A stretch of 64,000 nt of DNA from Streptomyces coacervatus (GTDB lineage: Bacteria > Actinomycetota > Actinomycetes > Streptomycetales > Streptomycetaceae): positions 20,003-84,002 of the forward strand of contig NZ_JARHTP010000031.1 in assembly GCF_029223485.1 (NCBI RefSeq), read 5' to 3'. The translations under genes were made by a program, and so were the position numbers. Positions 7,197 to 14,760 of this stretch are shown here, piece after piece. The notes under the pieces were generated by a model that saw only the letters and a list, made by a program, of their open reading frames with translations, had not been told where the DNA came from and did no database searches. Position 1 is the stretch's first letter; the number at the start of each line of letters is the position of its first letter.

Positions 7197-8045
7197 ATGG
7201 GTTCGACCATCTGCCCGAGCCGCAGCAGCCGCACTGACCTGGACTGGACGGTGCTGACTGCGGGCAAGACCACCCCTATTCGAGGGGCGGCGGGGACGGG
7301 TCGTCGTCTATCCTCCGATTCTGGCGACACCGGTTTCGGTGCTGCCCGCAATCTTGAGGAGGTGGGTCCGGTCACTGGGATCGACGCAGGGACCGACAAC
7401 GGCCAGGCGGAGCTGCCCGAGGGCCAGGGCATCAGCGCGGAGACGACCGCGGAGCGCACTGCGCGCTTCGAGCGGGACGCGCTCGAATTCCTCGACCAGA
7501 TGTACTCGGCCGCGCTGCGTATGACACGCAACCCGGCCGATGCGGAAGACCTGGTGCAGGAGACGTACGCCAAGGCGTACGCGTCCTTCCACCAGTTCCG
7601 CGAAGGCACCAATCTCAAGGCGTGGCTGTACCGCATCCTCACCAACACCTTCATCAACTCGTACCGCAAGAAGCAGCGCGAACCCCAGCGCTCCGCGGCC
7701 GAGGAGATCGAGGACTGGCAGCTCGCCCGCGCCGAGTCGCACATGTCGACCGGTCTGCGCTCCGCGGAGTCGCAGGCGCTCGACCACCTGCCCGACTCGG
7801 ACGTGAAGGAAGCACTCCAGGCGATCCCCGAGGAATTCCGCATCGCGGTCTACCTCGCTGACGTAGAAGGCTTTGCGTACAAGGAGATCGCGGACATCAT
7901 GGGGACACCCATCGGTACGGTGATGTCCCGGCTGCACCGGGGCCGCCGTCAACTGCGCGGAATGCTCGAGGACTACGCCCGTGAGCGCGGACTGGTCCCG
8001 GCCGGCGCCGGAGAGTCGAACGAAGCGAAAGGCTCGGGCTCATGA
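7197..8045 (+). CDS. sigR: ECF RNA polymerase sigma factor SigR (long and short forms)
   Basis: This is the sigma factor for the thiol-oxidative (disulfide) stress response, almost identical to S. coelicolor SigR. The long frame starting at ATG 7197 has 282 residues. A GTG at 7362, next to GAGGAG, gives the classical 227-residue protein, so the extension is exactly 55 codons as in the unstable SigR' isoform. Region 2 (the PADAEDLVQETYAKAY core) and region 4 (the HTH in FAYKEIADIMGTPIGTVMSR) are intact. The stop overlaps the rsrA start (ATGA), coupling the sigma factor to its antagonist. The induced promoter at 7110 would yield the long form, and an internal promoter the short form. Confidence 0.98.
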   Translation: MGSTICPSRSSRTDLDWTVLTAGKTTPIRGAAGTGRRLSSDSGDTGFGAARNLEEVGPVTGIDAGTDNGQAELPEGQGISAETTAERTARFERDALEFLDQMYSAALRMTRNPADAEDLVQETYAKAYASFHQFREGTNLKAWLYRILTNTFINSYRKKQREPQRSAAEEIEDWQLARAESHMSTGLRSAESQALDHLPDSDVKEALQAIPEEFRIAVYLADVEGFAYKEIADIMGTPIGTVMSRLHRGRRQLRGMLEDYARERGLVPAGAGESNEAKGSGS

Positions 8046-8353
8046 GCTGCGGAGAGCCGCACGAGACGGACTGCAGTGAGGTCCTCGACCATCTCTACGA
8101 GTTCCTCGACAGCGAGATGCCGGACGTCGACCGCGACAAGTTCAAGCAGCACTTCACGGAGTGCTCGCCGTGCCTGGAGAAGTACGGCCTGGAGCAGGCC
8201 GTGAAGAAGCTGGTCAAGCGGTGCTGCGGACATGACGACGTACCGACCGACCTGCGCGCCAAGGTCCTGGGGCGGCTCGACCTGATCCGCTCCGGACAGG
8301 CCGTCCCCGATCACGACATCACCGCGTCGCCCGTGACGCCGCAGGAGCCCTGA
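8042..8353 (+). CDS. rsrA: Zinc-binding redox-sensing anti-sigma factor RsrA
   Basis: A 103-residue ZAS-family anti-sigma factor. It binds SigR under reducing conditions and releases it when disulfides form. Cys3, Cys11, His37, Cys41, Cys44, Cys61 and Cys62 are all at the positions known from S. coelicolor RsrA; H37-x3-C41-x2-C44 is the zinc motif. The start codon overlaps the sigR stop by four bases. A small hairpin at 8403-8425 follows and may end the transcript. Confidence 0.98.
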   Translation: MSCGEPHETDCSEVLDHLYEFLDSEMPDVDRDKFKQHFTECSPCLEKYGLEQAVKKLVKRCCGHDDVPTDLRAKVLGRLDLIRSGQAVPDHDITASPVTPQEP

Positions 8354-8402
8354 ACTCCCGCTCGCGGCCCGCGAACGGGCTGTCGTCACTCGAACGTGCT
8401 AA

Positions 8403-8425
8403 TCCGCGGTTCATAAGCCCGCGGA
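8403..8425 (+). terminator. Possible hairpin terminator after rsrA
   Basis: TCCGCGG (8403-8409) and CCGCGGA (8419-8425) form a perfect seven-base stem with a nine-base loop. No U-tract follows, so its role as a terminator is uncertain. Confidence 0.4.
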
Positions 8426-8480
8426 CTGCCCCCGACCCGCCCTAGTCTCCTCACCCGGAGCAGGTTCGGCCGGGAGGGGC

Positions 8481-9794
8481 GTGATGGAGGCGGTTCCGGC
8501 ACGGGCACGCGCGTACGTCGCCTGTACGGTCCTCTGCGCCCTGTTCTGTCTGCTGCCACTGCCCGCCGTGCCGACGTCCTGGCGGGCGGTCGCACTGCTC
8601 GCCGTGCTGTACGCCGGCTGCGAGCAGGCCGCGGCCCGTTGGCGCTTTGCCGGAACGTTCTACCCCGTACTGCTCGCGGGTGCCTTTCTGCTGCCGCCGC
8701 CCGCCGCCGCCCTGGTCGGGCTGCCGGGGGCGCTGCTCTCCCGGGTCGACCAGCGGCCGCGCCGGCTGAGGCGGAGCTGGCGGGCCGCGCAGCTGGTCCT
8801 CGGCGTATGGGCCGCGGGCCGGGTGCACTGGGCGCTGGGCGGGCGGGACGCGGTCGCCGGGTCCGACTTCCCGTATGCGCTGGTGCCCGCGGGCGCCGCG
8901 GTACTGGCGTTCTGCCTGGTGCTGACCGCCCTGGACGGCGGGATCCGCGCACTGGCCGAGCGGGTGCCGGTACGGCGGGCCTGGCGGGGGCTGTTCGTCA
9001 GGTCCCTGGCGCCGGTGGTGGTGCACGGGCTCGCCGGGCTGATGATGGCCGTCCTGTGGCGCAGCCCGTACGGGCCCGTCGCCGCGCTGCTCGTGCTGCT
9101 GCCGATGTGCGTGTCCTGGTGGGTGTTCACGCAGTACCACCGGGAGCGCGCCGCCCACCAGGCGACGATCCGGGCGCTGGTGCAGGCCGTCGACATCAAG
9201 GACGAGTACACCCGCGGCCACAGCGAACGGGTCGGCCAGGCCTCGATGATGATCGCCCGTGAACTCGGCATGGACGACGAACGCGTCGAGGTCCTGCGGT
9301 TCGCCGGGATCCTGCACGACGTGGGCAAACTCGGCGTCCCCACACGGCTGTTGAGGAAGGACGGGCCGCTGACTCCCGAGGAGCGGCGGGTCATCGAGCT
9401 GCATCCCGAGTACGGCCACGAGATGGTGCGCGGAATCGGCTTTCTGGGCGAGGCCCGGGCCGCCGTACTCCACCATCACGAGCGGCTGGACGGGAGCGGG
9501 TACCCGTACGGGCTGAGAGGAAGTCAGATCCCTCAGGCGGCACGGGTGGTGGCCGTCGCGGACGCCTTCGACGCCATGACGTCCACGCGGTGCTACCGGC
9601 GGGCCCGGCCCGTCCCCCTCGCCCTGGAGGAGCTGGAGCGGTGCGCGGGGGCGCAGTTCGACCCGCAGATGGTCGCGGCACTGGTGCAGGCGCTCGACCG
9701 GTGCGGCTGGCATCCGGCGGTCACGGCGGAGGAGCAGCCGCACATTCCCGCGCCGGCCGTGCCGGTCGCAGGCCGGCCGGGAGTCGGCTCATGA
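8481..9794 (+). CDS. Membrane-bound HD-GYP domain protein
   Basis: A 437-residue protein with about six hydrophobic segments in its first 230 residues, then an HD-GYP domain. The HD pair is in ILHDVGKLG (His279-Asp280). Upstream is the metal-binding His of RGHSERV, and the extended motif HHERLDGSGYP carries GYP. HD-GYP proteins are known as cyclic-di-GMP or other cyclic dinucleotide phosphodiesterases; the substrate here is inferred only. A GTG (8481) and an ATG (8484) are both possible starts behind GGGAGGGG. It overlaps the next HD gene by ATGA. Confidence 0.85.
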   Translation: MMEAVPARARAYVACTVLCALFCLLPLPAVPTSWRAVALLAVLYAGCEQAAARWRFAGTFYPVLLAGAFLLPPPAAALVGLPGALLSRVDQRPRRLRRSWRAAQLVLGVWAAGRVHWALGGRDAVAGSDFPYALVPAGAAVLAFCLVLTALDGGIRALAERVPVRRAWRGLFVRSLAPVVVHGLAGLMMAVLWRSPYGPVAALLVLLPMCVSWWVFTQYHRERAAHQATIRALVQAVDIKDEYTRGHSERVGQASMMIARELGMDDERVEVLRFAGILHDVGKLGVPTRLLRKDGPLTPEERRVIELHPEYGHEMVRGIGFLGEARAAVLHHHERLDGSGYPYGLRGSQIPQAARVVAVADAFDAMTSTRCYRRARPVPLALEELERCAGAQFDPQMVAALVQALDRCGWHPAVTAEEQPHIPAPAVPVAGRPGVGS

Positions 9795-11032
9795 GCGCCC
9801 GGCCACCACTGACGCTCCTCATCCATGTCTGTGCCGCCGTCCTCGCCGCCGTCTCCCTCGCCGTCACCCACCGCACCGGCCTGGTGGAGCGCCCCACCGC
9901 CCTCGCCTTCGGACTGCTCGTCACCGTCGGCGAGCTCACCCGCTGGACCGGCGCCCGGGTCAGGGAGGCCGCGCCGCTCGGGGCCGCCGGGGCGATGTCG
10001 TACGCACTGCTCGGCGAGGACGCCGGTCGGCCCACCCACCACGGCGTCACCCAGGTCGTCGCCGTAGTCCTCGCCGCCGCGCTCATCGGCAGCGTGCCGC
10101 ACATCGCCCGCGGACGGGGACCCGTGCTCGACCACCTCGCGCGCCGTGTGCTCACCGTCGGATTCGCCGCCGTCTGCTTCCAACCCCTGTACAACCGGGG
10201 GGCGTTCGGCGAATGGCGCGGTCCCGCGTACGCCCTGCTCCTGCTGGCCCTGCTCGCCCTCACCGCGCTGTGCGACGCCGTGCTCGCCGCCGCGCTCGCC
10301 CACTCCCGCACCCGATGGCCCTTCGGCCCGCTGCTGCGGGACGAACTGCACGCCCTCCTCGGCATCGGCTCGGCCGTGTGCGCCACGGGCGCGGTGATGG
10401 CGCTCGCGGTCGCCGTCGTCGGGCTGTGGGCGCTGCCCGTGTTCTCGCTGCCGCTGCTGCTGACCCAGCTGTCCTTCCGCCGGTACGCCGCCGTGCGGAC
10501 CACCTACCGGCAGACCATCACCTCCCTCGCCCGCGCCACCGAGATCGCCGGATACACCCCCACCGGGCACGCCCGCCGGGTGGCGGCCCTCAGCCGTGCC
10601 GTCGGACGGGACCTCGGGCTCACCCGGCCCGAGCTGACCGTGCTGGAGTACGCCGCCCTCATGCACGACATCGGCCAGCTGAGCCTGGTCGACCCGGTGC
10701 CGGCCGGCGCCACCGCCGTACTGCCCGCGGCCGAGCAGCGCCGGATCGCCCTGCTCGGCGGCGCCGTCGTACGCCAGACCGGGGTCGACTCGGCAGTCGC
10801 CGTGGTCGTCGAGCGGCAGGCCGACCCCTACCGGGAGCAGCCCCTGGCAGCCCGGATCGTGCGGGCCGTCAACGCGTACGAGGAGAAGTCACGCGACGCC
10901 GGGCCCGGCGGACCCCTGACCGCGCTGGAGGAGCTGCGGCTCGCCACCGCCGGGGACTATGCGCCCGAGGTGGTGGAATCGCTGGCCCGGGTCCTTGCAC
11001 GGGACTGTCTGACCCTGCCCGCGGCTGGGTAA
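9791..11032 (+). CDS. Membrane protein with degenerate HD domain, partner of the HD-GYP gene
   Basis: A 413-residue protein built like its upstream neighbour: several membrane helices in the first ~250 residues, then an HD-like region with HARRVAALSR and LMHDIGQLS. The GYP signature is missing: the matching place reads VVERQADPY. The conserved double His of the HD-GYP motif is also lost. It is probably a regulatory or inactive paralog. The ATG at 9791 overlaps the previous stop codon (ATGA); the frame is open further upstream, but that region lies inside the other gene. Confidence 0.75.
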   Translation: MSARPPLTLLIHVCAAVLAAVSLAVTHRTGLVERPTALAFGLLVTVGELTRWTGARVREAAPLGAAGAMSYALLGEDAGRPTHHGVTQVVAVVLAAALIGSVPHIARGRGPVLDHLARRVLTVGFAAVCFQPLYNRGAFGEWRGPAYALLLLALLALTALCDAVLAAALAHSRTRWPFGPLLRDELHALLGIGSAVCATGAVMALAVAVVGLWALPVFSLPLLLTQLSFRRYAAVRTTYRQTITSLARATEIAGYTPTGHARRVAALSRAVGRDLGLTRPELTVLEYAALMHDIGQLSLVDPVPAGATAVLPAAEQRRIALLGGAVVRQTGVDSAVAVVVERQADPYREQPLAARIVRAVNAYEEKSRDAGPGGPLTALEELRLATAGDYAPEVVESLARVLARDCLTLPAAG

Positions 11033-11140
11033 CCCATGGGTAATGAGCGCCCTTCCAGCCGTACGTGGTTGGATGCGAATGAGAGGGTGTCCGGGGGCGG
11101 TACTAGCCAGCCCACTCCACGGAACTGGCAGGCGGGAATC

Positions 11141-12121
11141 GTGAGGATCTTCGGCAAGGGACGGCACCGGCCCTCCGCCTCCTGGCGGCAGGCCACAGAT
11201 CGCGCCTTCACGCTGATCGGCGACGGCCGGTACGAGGACGCGGGCGCGCTGCTGACACGTGCCGCGGACCTGGAGCCCTGGCTGTCCGAGTCCTGGTTCA
11301 ACCTCGCCCTGCTGCACAAGTTCCGGCACGACTGGGAGCAGGCGCGGGCGGCCGGACTGCGCGCCGTCGCCCTGCTCGACCGGGAGACCGGGGCGCCCGA
11401 CTGGTGGAACGTCGGCATCGCGGCCACCGCCCTGCAGGACTGGCCGCTGGCCCGGCGCGCCTGGCAGGCGTACGGGCTGCGGGTGCCGGGTGCCGCCGCG
11501 GCGAACGGGGAGCCCGTCGGGATGGAGCTCGGCAGCGCGGCCGTACGGCTGTCGCCCGAGGGCGAGGCCGAGGTGGTGTGGGGGCGGCGGCTGGACCCCG
11601 CCCGCATCGAGGTGCTGTCCATTCCGCTGCCGTCCTCCGGGCGGCGCTGGGGCGAGGTCGTGCTGCACGACGGGGTGCCGCACGGGGAGCGGAGCACTGC
11701 GGCCGGGCACTCCTACCCGGTCTTCGACGAGATCGAGCTGTGGGCGCCGTCGCCGGTGCCGACGTGGGTGGTGCTGTTGGAGGCCGCCACGGAGGCGGAC
11801 CGAGATGCCTTGGAGCAGCTGGCTGCGGATGCGGGCTTTGCAGCGGAGGACTGGTCGTCTTCGGTGCGGCTGCTGTGTCGGATGTGTTCCGAGTCGCGGA
11901 TGCCGTCGGATGAGGGTGACGGGGAGCATCTTGACCCCCATGACCACAGTGAACCCGGTCATCCTGGACCGCTGGGGCATCGGACCGATGGGCAGTTGTG
12001 GGTGCCCGAGCGGGAGTGTGGCGTGGCCGCGCCTGCTTCGCTGGTCAAGGGGCTGTTGGACGGCTGGGTTGCCGACAGCCCGGATTCTCGTGACTGGCGG
12101 GATCTTGAAGAGGTGTGCTGA
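11141..12121 (+). CDS. Tetratricopeptide-repeat protein of unknown function
   Basis: A 326-residue protein, apparently widespread in Streptomyces. Residues about 15-115 form TPR-like helical pairs (ATDRAFTLIGDGRYEDAGALL, then SWFNLALLHKFRHDWEQA). The remainder is a unique region containing VWGRRLDPARIEVLSIPLP, a cysteine-containing segment (RLLCRMC) and an acidic His-rich stretch. I prefer the GTG at 11141 (VRIFGKGRHRPS) over an open ATG at 11036, because the sequence before it looks non-coding and it matches homologs I recall. No enzymatic motif is visible. Confidence 0.7.
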   Translation: MRIFGKGRHRPSASWRQATDRAFTLIGDGRYEDAGALLTRAADLEPWLSESWFNLALLHKFRHDWEQARAAGLRAVALLDRETGAPDWWNVGIAATALQDWPLARRAWQAYGLRVPGAAAANGEPVGMELGSAAVRLSPEGEAEVVWGRRLDPARIEVLSIPLPSSGRRWGEVVLHDGVPHGERSTAAGHSYPVFDEIELWAPSPVPTWVVLLEAATEADRDALEQLAADAGFAAEDWSSSVRLLCRMCSESRMPSDEGDGEHLDPHDHSEPGHPGPLGHRTDGQLWVPERECGVAAPASLVKGLLDGWVADSPDSRDWRDLEEVC

Positions 12122-12131
12122 CGGCTTTCGG

Positions 12132-12185
12132 CTGCGGGCTCGTCGTGGCTGGTCGCGCAGTTCCCCGCGCCCCTAAAAGGGGCGC
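12132..12185 (+). repeat. Streptomyces intergenic repeat, copy 3
   Basis: This copy carries GGCTGGTCGCGCAGTTCCCC followed by GCGCCCCTAAAAGGGGCGC, so the 3' part forms a small hairpin. It begins 11 bases after the stop of the TPR gene and ends before the def leader. Confidence 0.8.
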
Positions 12186-12242
12186 TTCCCCGTACCCTGT
12201 ATCCGCAGCGAACCCCGGTTTTTGAGGAAGGCATACGTCGGC

Positions 12243-12893
12243 ATGGCGCAGCAGGACACCGAAAAGCAGCACGCGGGCGTGGGTCCCGTGGACGACGAGG
12301 GCTTCGTCATCGACACCGAGGAGACCGAGGAGCGGGAGAACGCCTGGCGGGCGGCCGGCACCTCGCGGCCCATCACGGTCGTCGGGAACCCGGTGCTGCA
12401 CAAGGAGTGCAAGGACGTCACGGAGTTCGGCGAGGAGCTGCAGCAGCTGGTCGCGGACATGTTCGCCTCGCAGCGCACCGCCGAGGGTGTGGGTCTGGCC
12501 GCCAACCAGATCGGCGTCGACCTGAAGGTCTTCGTCTACGACTGCGGCGACGACGAGGGCGCCCGGCACGTCGGTGTCGTCTGCAACCCCAAGCTGGTCG
12601 ACCTGCCCGCCGAGAAGCGGCGGCTGGACGACAGCAACGAGGGCTGCCTGTCCGTGCCCACCGCCTATGCGCCGCTCGCCCGTCCCGACTATGCCGAGGT
12701 GACCGGGCAGGACGAGAAGGGCAACCCGATCAAGGTCCGCGGCACCGGCTACTTCGCCCGCTGTCTGCAGCACGAGACCGACCACCTGTACGGCTACCTC
12801 TACATCGACCGCCTGTCGAAGCGCGAGCGCAAGGACGCGCTGCGGCAGATGGCCGAGAACGAGCCCCGCTACCCCGTCGTCGCGAACGACTGA
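12243..12893 (+). CDS. def: Peptide deformylase
   Basis: A 216-residue metalloenzyme that removes the formyl group from new proteins. All three family motifs are present: GVGLAANQIG, EGCLSVP (metal Cys) and QHETDHLYG (metal His pair and catalytic Glu). An N-terminal extension of about 45 residues, rich in acidic residues, precedes the catalytic domain. The ATG at 12243 follows GAGGAAGG. The last 25 bases overlap the 3' end of the convergent GlxA-type gene. Confidence 0.96.
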   Translation: MAQQDTEKQHAGVGPVDDEGFVIDTEETEERENAWRAAGTSRPITVVGNPVLHKECKDVTEFGEELQQLVADMFASQRTAEGVGLAANQIGVDLKVFVYDCGDDEGARHVGVVCNPKLVDLPAEKRRLDDSNEGCLSVPTAYAPLARPDYAEVTGQDEKGNPIKVRGTGYFARCLQHETDHLYGYLYIDRLSKRERKDALRQMAENEPRYPVVAND

Positions 12894-13861
12894 GGCAGCT
12901 CAAGGTCGTCCGGCCCACGGAACGTGCGCCGGTAGGCGTTCGGGGTGGTCCCCACCACCCGTAGGAAGTGATGGCGCAGCGCGGCCGCGGTGCCGAAGCC
13001 CGTTCGGCCCGCGATCGCGTCCACCGTCTCGTCCGTCCCCTCCAGCAACTGCTGGGCCAGCAGCACGCGTTGGCGCAGGATCCAGCGGTAGGGGGTGGTG
13101 CCCGTCTCCTGCTGGAAGCGGCGGGCGAAGGTGCGCGGCGACATATGCGCACGGTCGGCGAGCTGGTCGACCGTGACCTCCTCGTCGAGGTGCCGCTCCA
13201 TCCACACCAGCACCTCGGCGACCGTGTCGGCGCCCGAACGGGGCAGCGGGCGCTCGATGTACTGGGCCTGCCCGCCGTCCCGGTGCGGCGGCACCACCAT
13301 CCGCCGGGCGATCTTGTTGGCGACCTCGGGGCCCTGCTCCTTGCGCACGATGTGCAGACAGGCGTCGATGCCGGCAGCGGTGCCCGCGGAGGTGATCACC
13401 GGGTCCTCGTCGACGTACAGGACATCGGGCTCGACCTTCAGCCTCGGGTACGCCTGCGCCAGCTCCTCCGCGTGGTGCCAGTGCACGGCGCAGCGCCGGT
13501 CGTCGAGGAGTCCGGCCGCGGCGAGCACGAAGACGCCGGAGCAGACGCTGAGCACCCGGGCGCCCCGGTCGACGGCGCTCCGCAGCGCCTGGAGCAGCTC
13601 GGGCGGGAACTCCCGCGTCTCGAAGCAGGCCCCTGCCGGTACGGCGATGAGGTCGGCCTCCTCCAGCCGCTCCAGGCCGTGCTCGACCTGCATGGAGAAG
13701 CCCGCGCGCGTGCCCAGCACGGGCCCCTCGGCCGAGGCGACCGCGAAGTCGTACACGGGCAGTCCGTCGTCGCTGCGGTCGGTGCCGAACACCTCGCAGA
13801 CGACGGCCAGTTCGAAGGGGTTCACGCCGTCCAGCACGACGGCGGCGACGTTCTGCAGCAT
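12869..13861 (-). CDS. GlxA-family transcriptional regulator (DJ-1/PfpI-like plus AraC HTH)
   Basis: A 330-residue regulator with an N-terminal DJ-1/PfpI-like domain; the nucleophile-elbow Cys sits in RVLSVCSGVFVLAAAG. The C-terminal AraC DNA-binding domain has two helix-turn-helices: VDQLADRAHMSPRTFARRFQ and the FGTAAALRHHFLRVVGTTPNAYRR signature. Such proteins control diverse metabolic genes. The start is uncertain: the ATG at 13861 has GGAGG almost touching it, and another in-frame ATG lies 10 codons upstream. Its tail is antisense to the end of def. Confidence 0.85.
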   Translation of the reverse strand: MLQNVAAVVLDGVNPFELAVVCEVFGTDRSDDGLPVYDFAVASAEGPVLGTRAGFSMQVEHGLERLEEADLIAVPAGACFETREFPPELLQALRSAVDRGARVLSVCSGVFVLAAAGLLDDRRCAVHWHHAEELAQAYPRLKVEPDVLYVDEDPVITSAGTAAGIDACLHIVRKEQGPEVANKIARRMVVPPHRDGGQAQYIERPLPRSGADTVAEVLVWMERHLDEEVTVDQLADRAHMSPRTFARRFQQETGTTPYRWILRQRVLLAQQLLEGTDETVDAIAGRTGFGTAAALRHHFLRVVGTTPNAYRRTFRGPDDLELPQSFATTG

Positions 13862-13954
13862 GCCTCCAGTGTGCCTCACCATTGGCAGCAATTCGAGGGT
13901 CTACGGCAGTCCTGCCACTGTTTGTAAGGAGCTATCGGCGCGACAGTGGTGTCC

Positions 13955-14170
13955 ATGGATACGGCACACATCGAAGGACTGATCGGAATGCTGACCGTTC
14001 TCGGAATCCTGATCCTGCTGGTTCTCCCGTCGGCGATCGGCATTGCGCACGACCGCCGTGTCGACCGCCGGATCCGCGAGGCCGAGCAGGCTCGACGGGA
14101 GACCGAGGGCTCCCGTCCGCCAAGGACACGGCAGCGCTACTTCACCACCACGGTGACCCACCACTCCTGA
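13955..14170 (+). CDS. Small single-pass membrane protein, function unknown
   Basis: A 71-residue ORF (MDTAHIEGLIGMLTVLGILI...) with one long hydrophobic helix at residues about 9-32, then a basic Arg/Glu-rich cytoplasmic tail. A GTG three codons earlier (13946) lies nearer the only purine run (AAGGAG, 13926-13931). The end overlaps the convergent lipoprotein gene by 34 bases. No function can be assigned. Confidence 0.55.
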   Translation: MDTAHIEGLIGMLTVLGILILLVLPSAIGIAHDRRVDRRIREAEQARRETEGSRPPRTRQRYFTTTVTHHS

Positions 14171-14619
14171 ATCCCCATGCACGAGACCCGGCCGGTCTGG
14201 GCGGCGCACAGCGGCCGGGTGGACTCCAGCCGGGTCTTCCCGTCCGCCACCGCCTTGAAGGCGGCGCTCGCGTCACCGGGCTGCAGGACGAACCCGCTGT
14301 TGGCGGCCTGCAGGGCGGAGCCGCTCGCGGTGACCGGCTTCCAGGGCCGCTTCGCGGTTCCGTCGAGGCTGATACGGACGGTCTCGCCCACTGCCAGGCA
14401 GACCGTACGGCCGCTGTCGGCGGCGCCGAGCGTCGAGGCCGTCGTACAGCCGCCCGTGGGACTCGGCGTCGGGCCGGTCGTCGGGCTCTTCGTGGGGGTG
14501 GGGGACGACGACACGCTGTTGCTGCCGCCCTTGCCGCTGTCGGCCTGGCTGCCGCAGCCGGCGAGGGCGAGGGTGAGTGCCGCGAGGGCGAGGGTCGTGT
14601 GGCGGATCGTTCGGCGCAT
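14137..14619 (-). CDS. Secreted lipoprotein, function unknown
   Basis: A 160-residue protein with a lipoprotein signal: basic MRRTIRHTT, hydrophobic core, and lipobox LAGC with Cys at about residue 22. A Ser/Pro/Thr-rich linker and a compact C-terminal domain with four cysteines follow. The C-terminal part (GETVRISLDG...) resembles a small beta-sandwich but I do not recognise a family. GAGGAGG precedes the ATG. Confidence 0.75.
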   Translation of the reverse strand: MRRTIRHTTLALAALTLALAGCGSQADSGKGGSNSVSSSPTPTKSPTTGPTPSPTGGCTTASTLGAADSGRTVCLAVGETVRISLDGTAKRPWKPVTASGSALQAANSGFVLQPGDASAAFKAVADGKTRLESTRPLCAAQTGRVSCMGIQEWWVTVVVK

Positions 14620-14760
14620 GGGGGGCCTCCTCTCCCATGTGACGTGTGAGCAGCACGTTCGGATCCGCCCCCAGTGCTAAACGCCTGGGGGGACCCCCAT
14701 CTGAGCCCCGGCCGCGAAGGCGGCGACCGGGGCTCAGGGTCAAACGGGGTCGGACAGTGA

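Noticed and set aside
11135..11161. Second SigR-type promoter (GGGAAT before the TPR gene)
   Set aside because: No GTT at the required 18-base spacing; GGGAAT words at 59327 and 62252 fail in the same way.
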